Part shown: positions 34,604-43,315 of the stretch, piece after piece | Layout: every line of letters begins with the position of its first letter | Numbering within the stretch: position 1 is the first letter of the stretch | Origin: Phycisphaeraceae bacterium D3-23 | GTDB lineage: Bacteria > Planctomycetota > Phycisphaerae > Phycisphaerales > Phycisphaeraceae | Direction of reading: 5' to 3' | DNA: 64,000 nt | NCBI GenBank assembly: GCA_039555135.1 | Contig: CP114179.1 | Coordinates: 3,844,001 to 3,908,000 of the forward strand | Notes under the pieces: generated by a model | Seen by the model: the letters and a program-made list of their open reading frames with translations, nothing else | What the model was told of the DNA's origin: nothing | The model's database searches: none | Translations under genes and position numbers: made by a program

Positions 34604-35884
34604 CTACAACACCTGCGCGATCACGCTGTCTGCAACGAACAGCCCTTTGCGGGTGAGCCGGATGCGGCCGTCCGTTTGTTCGAGGAAGCCGAGCGTCGCC
34701 GCTTCGTCGATCGCTTCGCGCTGATGGTCGCGCAGGTCGGGGTGGTTGAGGAGCCAGTCGGCGTCGAGGCCTTCGCTCAGGCGGAGCCCCAGCATGATGC
34801 GCTCGCCCAGCCGTTGTGCCGGGGGGAGGTGTTCGTGGTCGGCGATGGGTGGGGCGGGGGCGTCTTGGATGTAGCGCATCAGGTTGGGGGCGTTGCGCCA
34901 GCGGTGGCCCTGGATGTGGGACGCGGCGCTGGGGCCGAGCCCGAGCCAGTCGTGGTTGTGCCAGTAGGCGAGGTTGTGGGCGCACTTTGTGCGGTGAACA
35001 GTGAATCGTGAACAGTGAGCAGTCTTGTCCTTACTGTTCACTGTGGACTGTTCACTGTTTACTTCGCGGCGCGCCCAATTACTGACCTCATAATGCTCGA
35101 ACCCGGCGGCTTCCACCTTGTTCAGTACGAGCTCGAACATCTCGCGTTCGAGGTCTTCATCGATCTGCTTGACCTGGCCGACGCGGAGCTTGGCGGTGAG
35201 GGGGGTGTTGGGTTCGTAGGTGAGCCCGTAGGTCGAGAGGTGGGTGGGTGTGAGGGCGAGCAGTGCGTCGAGGTCGCGTTCGAGCATCGCGAGGGTTTGG
35301 CCTGGGATGGCGAAGATGAGGTCGAGGGAGAGGTTGGTGATCCCGGCCGCGCGGCAGTGCTCGACGGCGCGGGGGACGGAGTCGGGATCGTGCCAGCGTT
35401 CGAGCTGTTTGAGCGAGGTGGTGTCGAACGACTGGGCACCGATCGAGACGCGGTTGACCCCGCCGAGGGCGAGCTGCTGCATGAGCTCGGCGGTGACGGT
35501 CTCGGGGTTGGCCTCGACGGTGAACTCAAAGGTGCTTGGGGCCCCCACAGGCAGGATGCCTGTGCCACCCGCCGATTGGCCGGCCAGCCAGCCGACTTCG
35601 CGCAGGCAGTCGAGCAGCTTGGCCCAGAGGTCGGGCCGGAGGTACGTCGGCGTGCCGCCCCCGGCGAAGATCGTGACGGGCTGGATGTCGGCCTGTGCCG
35701 CGCGGCGTCGGACCTCGGCGATCAACGCGTCGGTAAACGCGGGCTGGCGGTCGGTATTGGATGGCTGGGTTGTGTTTGGGGTGTCTACGACGCTGTAGAA
35801 ATCGCAGTAGTGGCACTTGTGGAAACAGAAGGGCAGGTGCAGGTAGACGCTGGAAATCGGCGTTTTCAGCGCAAAAGAGGCCAA
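34604..35884 (-). CDS. hemW: HemW-type radical SAM protein with two in-frame repeat insertions
   Basis: Radical SAM protein of the HemW/coproporphyrinogen dehydrogenase-like family, now thought to be a heme chaperone; 426 residues. The iron-sulfur motif CFHKCHYC (Cys20, Cys24, Cys27) and the phrases FAGGGTPTYL, VEANPETVT and VSIGAQSF are intact. Residues about 104-117 (GGTGILPVGAP) are encoded by a family E hairpin, and about 274-299 by a family D repeat. Both interrupt otherwise conserved stretches yet keep the frame. The best start is a TTG at 35884. The protein is probably functional, because both inserts fall in loop positions. Confidence 0.9.
   Translation of the reverse strand: MASFALKTPISSVYLHLPFCFHKCHYCDFYSVVDTPNTTQPSNTDRQPAFTDALIAEVRRRAAQADIQPVTIFAGGGTPTYLRPDLWAKLLDCLREVGWLAGQSAGGTGILPVGAPSTFEFTVEANPETVTAELMQQLALGGVNRVSIGAQSFDTTSLKQLERWHDPDSVPRAVEHCRAAGITNLSLDLIFAIPGQTLAMLERDLDALLALTPTHLSTYGLTYEPNTPLTAKLRVGQVKQIDEDLEREMFELVLNKVEAAGFEHYEVSNWARREVNSEQSTVNSKDKTAHCSRFTVHRTKCAHNLAYWHNHDWLGLGPSAASHIQGHRWRNAPNLMRYIQDAPAPPIADHEHLPPAQRLGERIMLGLRLSEGLDADWLLNHPDLRDHQREAIDEAATLGFLEQTDGRIRLTRKGLFVADSVIAQVL
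34993..35062. repeat. Family D repeat inside hemW
   Basis: Inverted arms GTGAACAGTGAATCGTGAAC (34994-35013) and GTTCACTGTGGACTGTTCAC (35037-35056), the same family as 28099-28129. It is fully within the hemW frame. Confidence 0.85.
35541..35572. repeat. Family E-type hairpin inside hemW
   Basis: CCACAGGCAGGATGCCTGTG forms a hairpin and encodes the peptide GTGILPVG on the minus strand. The same kind of hairpin lies at 44044-44136. Confidence 0.8.
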
Positions 35885-35914
35885 TTCCGCAGGGTTCGGC
35901 AGCGGCGTTGGCCC

Positions 35915-35943
35915 TTGCTGAAAACCCGCTGGGCGGGTATGAT
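35915..35943 (+). promoter_or_regulatory. Promoter of the FHA protein gene
   Basis: TTGCTG (35915-35920), exactly 17 bases, TATGAT (35938-35943), 43 bases before the ATG. It overlaps no coding sequence. Confidence 0.55.
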
Positions 35944-35986
35944 TCGGCTCTCGATTTAGGTCACTTCGTACGATGAGGGATATGGT

Positions 35987-36589
35987 ATGCGGAACGTATC
36001 GCTGGTGATGTTCAAGTCTGACGGCACCCGGCGGGACTTCCCCCTGTCCCGTGATCGGATCATCGTCGGCCGCAAGGCCAACTGCGACCTGCGCATCCCC
36101 CTGACCAGTGTCTCACGCCAGCACTGCCAGATCAGTGTCGAGGGCGAGAAGATCTCGGTCAAAGACCTCGGCTCCAGCAACGGCACCTACCACAACAGCG
36201 TCCGCGTCCAGGAGGCCTCGCTCTCAGCGGGTGATGAACTGGTCGTCGGCCCGGTCGTCTTCACGCTTGTGGTCGATGGCGAGCCGTCGCAGATCCAGCC
36301 CGTGCGGACGATTGTCGCCAATGACGAAGGTGTCCACGAATCGGCCGGTGCCCAGGTGGGTGCGGCCTCCGCTTCGCCCTCGGCCTCTTCGGTAGGCTCG
36401 GCCCTGGACGACCAGGACGCCGACCTCGACATCCCCGAGATGATCGACGAGGAAGATGCGAGCCCGACGGTCGACCTCGACGACCCGATCGCGGCGCTCG
36501 AAGCGCTGGCGACGGAGGATGATTCCGACGACTCGGATGAGTTCGACGATTTAGATTTCTTCGACGATGACGATGACGACACGAACTAA
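35987..36589 (+). CDS. FHA-domain protein with acidic tail
   Basis: A 200-residue cytoplasmic protein. Residues 1-95 are a forkhead-associated domain with the phosphothreonine-binding signature: GRKANCDLRI, SVSRQHCQI and LGSSNGTYHN. Residues 95-200 are low-complexity, Ser-rich and then very acidic, ending FFDDDDDDTN, with no catalytic domain. It should read Thr phosphorylation by Hanks-type kinases; none is encoded nearby. It is a monocistronic unit with its own promoter and strong terminator. Confidence 0.92.
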   Translation: MRNVSLVMFKSDGTRRDFPLSRDRIIVGRKANCDLRIPLTSVSRQHCQISVEGEKISVKDLGSSNGTYHNSVRVQEASLSAGDELVVGPVVFTLVVDGEPSQIQPVRTIVANDEGVHESAGAQVGAASASPSASSVGSALDDQDADLDIPEMIDEEDASPTVDLDDPIAALEALATEDDSDDSDEFDDLDFFDDDDDDTN

Positions 36590-36613
36590 ACCGTGTTGAG
36601 ACCAAGCATGAAG

Positions 36614-36648
36614 CAGGCCCGCCAGTGTTGGCGGGCCTGTTGTTTTTT
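36614..36648 (+). terminator. Intrinsic terminator of the FHA gene
   Basis: An 11-pair perfect stem CAGGCCCGCCA/TGGCGGGCCTG with a GTGT loop, then TTGTTTTTT. Confidence 0.92.
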
Positions 36649-36675
36649 GGGGGGGTCGGTATGAAGCGGCCTGGG

Positions 36676-36858
36676 TCAGGCGGGCTCGGGGTTGACCGGG
36701 GCGGCGGGGGGCTTGGTGGGTTGCTTGGGGGGCGGCGGGACGTGGATGCGCATGCTGCACTGCCGGCAACGCACGGTCTTGCCGCGGGCGTTGATCGGGA
36801 CCGAGAGGATGGCTCGGCACTTGAGGTTGGGGCAGATCATGCGGACATGCTTGGACAT
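36676..36858 (-). CDS. Small zinc-ribbon-like protein, 60 aa
   Basis: A 60-residue protein with two Cys pairs (CPNLKC at 9-14 and CRQC at 31-34) around a short beta region, then a Pro-rich tail. It resembles the MJ0042-type or FmdB-like minimal zinc ribbons seen at the start of many planctomycete proteins. It probably binds zinc. Its role is unknown. It is convergent with the FHA gene. Confidence 0.6.
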   Translation of the reverse strand: MSKHVRMICPNLKCRAILSVPINARGKTVRCRQCSMRIHVPPPPKQPTKPPAAPVNPEPA

Positions 36859-37055
36859 GCGTAGCTCCCGTGGGCGGCTGGGCCCATCGTTAGATTCATC
36901 GTCGGGATTGGGGTCGGGCTTAATCGGGATAGGCCGGTGGTCGGGTTTGGGTTGTGGGTATTGTTTCGACTTATCGGTCGTACGGGTTGGGCTTGAGATA
37001 CCCGATACGATGGTGGGTTCGCTGCGTTTTTGCGGCGCGCTATGGAATCAACGGG

Positions 37056-38868
37056 ATGGCTTGGGAAGCTTGGCTGACAATCGGGATCGTGGCCGTCATG
37101 GCCGGGGCGATGCTGGCGCCGCCTGGCGGGCCCGGATACCGTGCTGCTCGCGGGGCTCGCGGTCGTGATGGGGCTGGGCGAGTTCTTCCCGGTCGGCCCG
37201 GGCACGGTCGGTTTTCCGGGCGTGCGCGAGGCGGTCGCGGGGTTTGGTTCCAAGGCGGTCGTCACGATCGGTGTGCTGTTTGTCGTGGCCGAGGGCATGC
37301 GGCAGACCGGCGCGATGGCGCTGTTGACCCGGCCGGTCTTAGGCAATCCTAACTCTCTGCCCGCCGCACAGGCCCGGCTGATGCTGCCCGTCGCGGGGCT
37401 GAGCGCATTCCTTAACAACACGCCCATCGTCGCGATGCTGATGCCCGTCGTCAGCGACTGGTGCCGACGCACCGGGTTTAGCCCGAGCAAGCTGTTCATC
37501 CCGCTGAGCTACGCCGCGATCATGGGCGGCTCGTGTACGCTCATCGGCACAGCCACCAACGTCTTTGTTTACAGCGAGTACAGCGCCGCCCGCAAAGACA
37601 ACCCCTTACTCATCGGCGATGAACTGGGCATGTTCAGTATCGCCTGGGTCGGCGTGCCGGCCGCGCTTGTCGGTATCGGCTACCTGCTCCTGGTCTCGCG
37701 CTGGCTGCTGCCCGACCGCGCGTCCGTCGCCGACCAGGCCGAGGCCCGCCGGTACACGTTCGAGATGCAGGTCGAAGCCGACAGCGAGATCGCCGGACTG
37801 ACGATTGAACAGGCGGGGCTTCGGCAGCTGCCCGGGGCATACATCATCGCGATCGAGCGGGCCGACCAGCAGCGCATCGCCGTGACGCCCGAGTCCGTGC
37901 TGCACAGTGGGGACATCCTGATCTTCGCCGGTGAGCTGGAATCGATGGGCGATGTCAGCCGGACCAAGGGGCTGTCGAGCACGACCCGTGAGCGCACCGG
38001 CGAACGCGGCGAGCTGCATCGCTTCGAGGCCGTCATCAGCGACCGAAGCCCGCTGGCGCGCAAGAGCGTGCGCGAGGGCCGGTTCCGCACGGAGTACGGC
38101 GCGGCCGTCGTCGCCGTGCACCGCGGGGGCGCACACATCGAGCAGAAGATCGGCGATATCGTTTTGCTGCCGGGCGACACGCTCTTGCTCGAAGCGGACA
38201 AGCAGTTCGCCGAGCGCTTCCGCAACCGGCCAGACTTCTACTACGTACACATGCTGGGGTCGACCGACGAGGTCCGGGCGCGTAAGGCGTGGATCGCGTT
38301 GTTCGTGCTGGCGCTGGTCGTCATCGCCGCGACGACCGGGGCGATGGAACTCGTCACCGCCGCGCTCTTGGGCGGCGGGATTATGGTGCTCACCGGCTGC
38401 TGCTCGCCGCACGAGGCCCGCGCGAGCGTCAACTGGCGCGTGCTGATCATGATGGGGGCCGCGATCGGGTTCGGCAAAGCGCTGGGCACCACCGGCGCGG
38501 CCGAGCACATCGCGCATGAAGTCGTGGCCGTCTTCGCCGGCATGGGGCCCCACGCCATCCTCGCCGCCATCTACCTCGTGGCGATGCTGATGACGACTAT
38601 CATCGGCCCGGTGCCCACAGCGGGGCTGATGTTCCCGATCGTCGCCGCGATCGCGCAGTCGCAGGGCTACGCGCTCACCCCGTTCGCCGTGACGCTGATG
38701 ATGACCGCCGCCGCCAGCTTCGCCTCGCCCAGCGCGTACCAGACCAACCTGATGGTCTACAGCGTCGGCGGCTACCGCCCGATGGACTACATCCGCATCG
38801 GCCTCCCGCTGAACCTCATCGTGATGGCGCTGACGATCGCGATCGTCCCGGCGGTGTGGAAGTTTTAG
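37056..38868 (+). CDS. SLC13/DASS-type permease with TrkA-C domains; apparent frameshift near the N-terminus
   Basis: Divalent-anion:sodium-symporter-like protein, about 600 residues, with membrane helices on both sides of two central TrkA-C/RCK-C domains (near QVEADSEIAGLTI and the FEAVISDRSPLARKSV stretch). Transport signatures include LNNTPIVAMLMPVV and GSCTLIGTATN. The reading frame starts MAWEAWLTIGIVAVMAGAML at 37056. At about 37117-37121 it must shift by one base (one C too many) to reach the main frame RLAGPDTVLLAG. This may be a sequence error or a real inactivating mutation. An internal start around 37141 would lose the first helix. Confidence 0.8.
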
Positions 38869-38907
38869 TTGCGCCTGTGATTGTTGGCACTGCGCTTCGC
38901 TCAATAG

Positions 38908-39056
38908 CCGCGTCGCGACGCGACGCCGGTGCCCTTGGCCGTAGCATTGCTTGGGGTGCCACACAACTGGCCTGTCCGCAGGCCTGCTGTGTGCCGCGAC
39001 AACTAACAACAAGTCTGTCACCCACAGCAGCCCTGCGGGCAGTTGTGTGGCACCCC
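38908..39056. repeat. Family H fragment and family B inverted pair
   Basis: 38908-38935 is a family H unit (CGCGTCGCGACGCGACGCCG), repeated at 60006. 38953-39056 is a family B REPIN: GGGTGCCACACAACT, a hairpin GGCCTG/CAGGCC and CTGTGT on the left, and the inverted arrangement with hairpin GCCC/GGGC on the right. It lies between two convergent genes. Confidence 0.88.
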
Positions 39057-39087
39057 ATATGAATCTCGCTACCGACTGTGCTACGGC

Positions 39088-39558
39088 CTAATCCCCCTGC
39101 ACCCGCCCGCGCGGCGGCTGCACCTCCGGCGACACCTTGCCGTCCATATCCTGCACCAGCGGTTGGCGTCGCGGGTCGATCGGCGTCGTGTCCTTGCGAA
39201 CACCCACCTTGACCTGCACCTTCTTGATCGCCGGGCCCTTGTGCCGTGTGATGAGTTCACGCTTCGCGCCCCCACGCAGGAGCTGGTCGATCTCGTAGTG
39301 CGCCGCAGACGAGTCGGCCTCGATATGCAGCACGCCCCGGCTCAGCCCGATCAAGCGAGTCCGTGCAACCAGGTGCGGCGGCATCAGCTCACGCCATAGC
39401 GCCGACAGGTCGCCAAGCTGCTTGTACGGCTTGGCAACATCCTGCTTGAACTGCTCGTTCATGAACCCCAGTGACAGGTCGCGCCTCGGCAGCGATCGGC
39501 TGGGCCGCAGCGTGTCCAACTGTTTCTGGGCCTGCTCGGGGTTCATCCCAAACATCAT
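39088..39558 (-). CDS. dciA: DciA-like (DUF721) protein
   Basis: A 156-residue protein with the DUF721 core: LSALWRELMPPHLVARTRL, GLSRGVLHIEADSSAA and YEIDQLLRGGAKREL. DciA is the ancestral loader or operator of the replicative helicase DnaB. Its N-terminal 30 residues and basic C-terminal tail (GVRKDTTPIDPRRQ) are variable, as is normal. Divergent from aroK with a 20-base gap, so their promoters must overlap. Confidence 0.82.
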   Translation of the reverse strand: MMFGMNPEQAQKQLDTLRPSRSLPRRDLSLGFMNEQFKQDVAKPYKQLGDLSALWRELMPPHLVARTRLIGLSRGVLHIEADSSAAHYEIDQLLRGGAKRELITRHKGPAIKKVQVKVGVRKDTTPIDPRRQPLVQDMDGKVSPEVQPPRGRVQGD

Positions 39559-39578
39559 ACCGCCGATAGAATCAACGC

Positions 39579-40112
39579 ATGAACATCATCCTCTTCGGCT
39601 ATCGCGGCTGCGGGAAAACGACCGTCGGCAAGCTCCTCGCCAACAAGCTCTGGAAAGACTTCGTCGATACCGACGACCTGGTCCGCCAACGCTTCGACGG
39701 CCAGGACATCGCGACGATCTGGCAGCAGCACGGCGAACACGCCTTCCGCCAGGCCGAGGTCGAAGTCACGGCCCATGTCCTCGCGCTCGACAACCACGTC
39801 GTCGCGCTAGGCGGCGGCACCCTGATGCAGCCCGCCGCACGCGAATCCGTCGCGGATGCAGCCGACATCAAACGCATCTACCTGTCGTGCTCGCCGACGA
39901 CCTTGCTTCAGCGTATCAACGCCGACGCGGGCACCGACGACCAGCGCCCGTCTCTCACCGGCGCAGGCAGCGCGACCGACGCGGGGTTGGCCGAGATCGA
40001 ACGCGTCCTCGCGGAGCGCGACCCCGTCTACCGCGCGGCCGCCGACGCCGTCTTCGACGTCACCTTCTGTACGCCCGAGCAGGTCGCGAGCCATTTAGTG
40101 AAGCTGGTGTAG
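39579..40112 (+). CDS. aroK: Shikimate kinase
   Basis: Phosphorylates shikimate in aromatic amino acid synthesis; 177 residues. The Walker A is GYRGCGKTTVGK, the shikimate-binding DTDDLV Asp and the ALGGGT loop (residues around 71-76) are present, and DQRPSL provides the lid Arg. The gene is monocistronic; a family C half-copy follows the stop. Confidence 0.93.
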   Translation: MNIILFGYRGCGKTTVGKLLANKLWKDFVDTDDLVRQRFDGQDIATIWQQHGEHAFRQAEVEVTAHVLALDNHVVALGGGTLMQPAARESVADAADIKRIYLSCSPTTLLQRINADAGTDDQRPSLTGAGSATDAGLAEIERVLAERDPVYRAAADAVFDVTFCTPEQVASHLVKLV

Positions 40113-40116
40113 TTGT

Positions 40117-40130
40117 TAGGCCCTAGCGAC
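40117..40130. repeat. Family C half-copy after aroK
   Basis: TTAGGCCCTAGCGAC matches one arm of the family C elements. No partner arm is seen. Confidence 0.5.
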
Positions 40131-40140
40131 TGACCATTCG

Positions 40141-41388
40141 CTAAAACCTGTCGATCGCGTACGCCGACACATCAAGGTGCGGCCGATCCTTGGCGACGAT
40201 CTCGCTGACGAGTTTGCCGGTGGCTGCGCCCATCGAGAGGCCGAGCATGTTGTGCCCCGCGGCGACGACAACGTTGCTCATCGCGGGCGCTCGGTCGATG
40301 ATCGGCTTGCCGTCGTACGTCATCGGCCGCCAGCCGAACCACTCCTCCTCGACCGGCTCGCACGTCGGCTCATGCAGGTACACCGCCGCGCCGGTCTTGA
40401 GCGCCGCGATCCGATCGGGGTTGATCGTCGTGTCATACCCGGTGAACTCCATCGTCGAGCCCACGCGGTAGCCGGACCGGAACGGCGTCACCGCGACCTT
40501 GTGTTCCTGGAACACCATCGGGATCGCCGGGCACTTGCCGGGGCGCGGCATCGTGATCGAGTAGCCCTTGCCCGGCTGGATCGGCACGCTCGCGCCGATC
40601 AGCTTGTTCAGCTTCGGGGTCAGCGCGCCCGTCGCGAGGACGACGTGGTCCGCGTCGAGGTCGCCGGCTTTTGTCTGCACCGCGCGGGCGCGACGCTTGT
40701 CTTTGGCGATGCCGGTCACGGCGGTGTTCTCAAGAATCTCGACACCCATACGCTCGAGCACCGTGCGTAGCCCGGACATCAGCTTGTCGGGTCGCAGGTG
40801 CGCATCGATCTCGTAGAACCATGCTCCCGCTGCGACGCCCGGCTTGATCGCCGGCTCGCGTCGCACCAGTTCCTCGCCGCCGATCCGCTCGGCCCCGAGA
40901 CCGAACTGTTGGAGCCACTGATCCGTCTTCGCGTAGCTGTCCATCCCCTGCTCGGTCTGGTAGACGAACAGTGCCCCGCGGTCCTCCCATTCGCAGTCGA
41001 ACTGTTCTTCCGCCAGCAGCGCGCGGTAGTGCGTGATCGACGATTGCAACAGCGCGTGCCGACCGACGGCGGAGGCGAGCATCGGCGCCTCCTTGCATCG
41101 CATCGCAAACTTCGTCAGCCAGAGCCACAGCCCGGGGTCGATCCGCGGCGCGACGCGCATCGGCGCATCCTTCTTCAGCATCATCGGCAGCGCCTTCGCC
41201 ACCGCGCCCGGCATCGCCAACGGCAGCGCATGGCTCGGCGAGATCAGCCCGCAGTTGCCGTGCGAACATGCCTGCCCATACGACGCCTGGTCGACGATCG
41301 TCACAACGTACCCCGCCTTGCGCAGGTAGTACGCGCTGCACGCGCCGATCACACCCCCGCCCACAATGACAACGCTGCCCTGACTCAT
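40141..41388 (-). CDS. FAD-dependent amino-acid oxidase/dehydrogenase (DadA-like)
   Basis: A 415-residue DAO-fold flavoenzyme related to the D-amino acid dehydrogenase small subunit. The N-terminal dinucleotide motif is VVIVGGGVIGACSAYYLRKAG, then the substrate-domain phrases ACSHGNCGLISPSHALPL and GYSITMPRPG. A C-terminal GWRPMTYDGKPIIDR and NVVVAAGHNMLGLSMG complete the FAD site. I start at 41388, where AGGA precedes MSQGSVV, rather than at upstream ATGs whose extra residues look non-native. Hydroxyproline epimerase pathways use close relatives, so the substrate is open. Confidence 0.9.
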   Translation of the reverse strand: MSQGSVVIVGGGVIGACSAYYLRKAGYVVTIVDQASYGQACSHGNCGLISPSHALPLAMPGAVAKALPMMLKKDAPMRVAPRIDPGLWLWLTKFAMRCKEAPMLASAVGRHALLQSSITHYRALLAEEQFDCEWEDRGALFVYQTEQGMDSYAKTDQWLQQFGLGAERIGGEELVRREPAIKPGVAAGAWFYEIDAHLRPDKLMSGLRTVLERMGVEILENTAVTGIAKDKRRARAVQTKAGDLDADHVVLATGALTPKLNKLIGASVPIQPGKGYSITMPRPGKCPAIPMVFQEHKVAVTPFRSGYRVGSTMEFTGYDTTINPDRIAALKTGAAVYLHEPTCEPVEEEWFGWRPMTYDGKPIIDRAPAMSNVVVAAGHNMLGLSMGAATGKLVSEIVAKDRPHLDVSAYAIDRF

Positions 41389-41528
41389 CACGTTTGGTTC
41401 CTGCATATCAACGCGGCACCCGGCCAAGCGGGACGCCCTAAAGGGGCGGCATGATAGGCGCAACCGCCGGCCGTGGCGAGCGGTAGAATGCCCGGCCGCG
41501 CTGATCCGCTCTAACCCCAAGGCCCGCT

Positions 41529-42701
41529 ATGACCCACCCCCAAGCCGACCCCGCCGCCTCCACCGCCGTCGTGATGGCCGGCGTCCCCGCAGTCAACAAG
41601 GCCCTCTACCACGCGACACGCTTCGGCGTCGGCGACCCGGCCGCGCTGCTGTTCCTGCCCGACGGCAACGGCGGGTTCGACCGGCTCTTCATCGTCCGAG
41701 ATATCGAGATGGACCGCGCCAAAAAACACGCCCGGGCCGAGCTCGTCGCCTGCCCCGCCGACTACGCGCCGGAGGGTGGCTTGTCCGGAGACCGCGAGAC
41801 CGCCACCGCCCAGGCCGCAGCCGAGGCGCTCGTCCGTCATGGCATCGACACGGCCATCGCCGACCGCACCCTCCCGCTCATCTTCGCCCAGCACATCGGC
41901 GAACGCGGGGTCGAGGTGTTTTACGACGAGGACCTCGGCGTCGCTGATCGCCGGGCGAAGGACGACGAAGAGATCGCCTGGCTGCGCGAAGCACAGCAAG
42001 TCACCGAGCGCGCGATGGGGCTGGCCTGCCGTATGGTCGGCAACGCAACGGCCGGGAAGGGCGGCGTCTTGCAGCACGACGGCCAACCGCTCACCGCCGA
42101 ACGCGTCCGCCTCGCCATCGACATCTTCCTCCTGGAACAGGGCTACACCAACCCGCGCAGCATCGTCGCCGGCGGCGCGGCGGGCGGCGACTGCCACGAG
42201 CTCGGCGCAGGCGACCTGTACACCGGCCAGTCCGTCATCGTCGACATCTTCCCCCAGAACCGCACAACCAAGTACAACGGCGACTGCACCCGCACCGTCG
42301 TCCACGGCGACATCCCCGACGATCTTCTGGCCATCCACAAAGCCGTCGTCGAGGCCAAGCAAGCCGCCGCCGCCGCGACCCGCGCGGGCACCACCGGCGA
42401 AGCCGTCCACGCCGCGACGACGAAAGTCATCGAAGCCCACGGCTACGCGATGGGCTTCCCCACCGACGACCACCCCTTCACCATGCCCCACGGCACCGGC
42501 CACGGCATCGGCCTCGACGTCCACGAGCCGCCACTCCTCGATAAGGGCGGCCCCGAGCTCGTCGTCGGCGACGCCCTCACCATCGAGCCGGGCCTCTACA
42601 AACCCGGCTACGGCGGCGTGCGCATCGAAGACATGGTGATCGTGACGGAAGACGGCTGCGAGAACCTGAACACGCTGCAGGAAGGGTTGGAGTGGAGATA
42701 A
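41529..42701 (+). CDS. M24-family metallopeptidase (Xaa-Pro peptidase-like)
   Basis: A 390-residue pita-bread-fold peptidase. Two-metal ligands are visible: Asp in VDIFPQNR, Asp in NGDCTRT, His in PHGTGHGIGLDVHE, Glu in TIEPGLY and Glu in VRIEDMV. The N-terminal 150 residues are the variable creatinase-type domain. It cleaves an N-terminal residue before proline in characterised relatives. A family A repeat begins 12 bases after its stop. Confidence 0.92.
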   Translation: MTHPQADPAASTAVVMAGVPAVNKALYHATRFGVGDPAALLFLPDGNGGFDRLFIVRDIEMDRAKKHARAELVACPADYAPEGGLSGDRETATAQAAAEALVRHGIDTAIADRTLPLIFAQHIGERGVEVFYDEDLGVADRRAKDDEEIAWLREAQQVTERAMGLACRMVGNATAGKGGVLQHDGQPLTAERVRLAIDIFLLEQGYTNPRSIVAGGAAGGDCHELGAGDLYTGQSVIVDIFPQNRTTKYNGDCTRTVVHGDIPDDLLAIHKAVVEAKQAAAAATRAGTTGEAVHAATTKVIEAHGYAMGFPTDDHPFTMPHGTGHGIGLDVHEPPLLDKGGPELVVGDALTIEPGLYKPGYGGVRIEDMVIVTEDGCENLNTLQEGLEWR

Positions 42702-42712
42702 GACATCGGCCG

Positions 42713-42753
42713 TAGGGTGGGTGGAGCGAGTCCGCGAGCGCAACCCACCGCGA
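42713..42753. repeat. Family A repeat, left flank of the RAYT gene
   Basis: GTAGGGTGGGTGGAGCGAG, then TCCGCGAGCGCAACCCACCG. It ends 15 bases before the RAYT stop. Confidence 0.92.
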
Positions 42754-42767
42754 CCAAGCAGTCCACC

Positions 42768-43295
42768 TCAATCTAAGTCAAGTGTAGAGTTCTTCATCAG
42801 TGCGTCCCAATCCGGTTGCTGCCAACCCTGATCTATATAACGATGGATCGAGGAGTGAGGCCAATCCGTCGTATGTTTCACATACCCATGTTTCACCGGG
42901 TTGTAGTGGATGTAGTTGACATGTTGTTCAAGGTCCTCTTCATCTCGGATCAGGTGTTCCCAGAACCGACGCTGCCAGATGCCGCGTTCACCTTTTTGTA
43001 TTCGGCTCGGTGTCGTCGTTTCTTCTTTGGGGATCTGCCGGCTGAACCGTGACTTGATCTTCTGGATACGTCTGGAGAAATCAGGGTCTCCGGGTGGCAG
43101 TGTCATGATGCAGTGCAGATGATCGGGTAACACGACGATCGCAGGAAGATCGAACGGATGCTTTTCGCGCGCTGTTGCGATGGCAGTGCGTAGCACATCA
43201 TTGTGATCCACAAGCAGCGTGTGCCTGCGGTCCCAGAGGTTGATCGTAAAGAAGTATGTGCCGCCGGGGCGGTAGAGTCGTTTGTAGTTTGGCAT
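42768..43295 (-). CDS. REP-associated tyrosine transposase (RAYT, IS200-like HUH family)
   Basis: A 175-residue single-strand DNA transposase of the Y1/TnpA_REP type. The HUH motif is LPDHLHCIMTL (His-Leu-His), the catalytic Tyr is in NYIHYNPVKHGYV, and RPGGTYFFTINLWDRR is the usual N-terminus. RAYTs are domesticated IS200/IS605 relatives that move or maintain REP palindromes in trans. The gene is flanked on both sides by inverted copies of the family A repeat (42713-42753 and 43316-43358). The same repeat is scattered in the window. All active-site residues I can check are intact. Confidence 0.93.
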   Translation of the reverse strand: MPNYKRLYRPGGTYFFTINLWDRRHTLLVDHNDVLRTAIATAREKHPFDLPAIVVLPDHLHCIMTLPPGDPDFSRRIQKIKSRFSRQIPKEETTTPSRIQKGERGIWQRRFWEHLIRDEEDLEQHVNYIHYNPVKHGYVKHTTDWPHSSIHRYIDQGWQQPDWDALMKNSTLDLD

Positions 43296-43315
43296 AGCCA
43301 GACCCGTGGGTTCGA

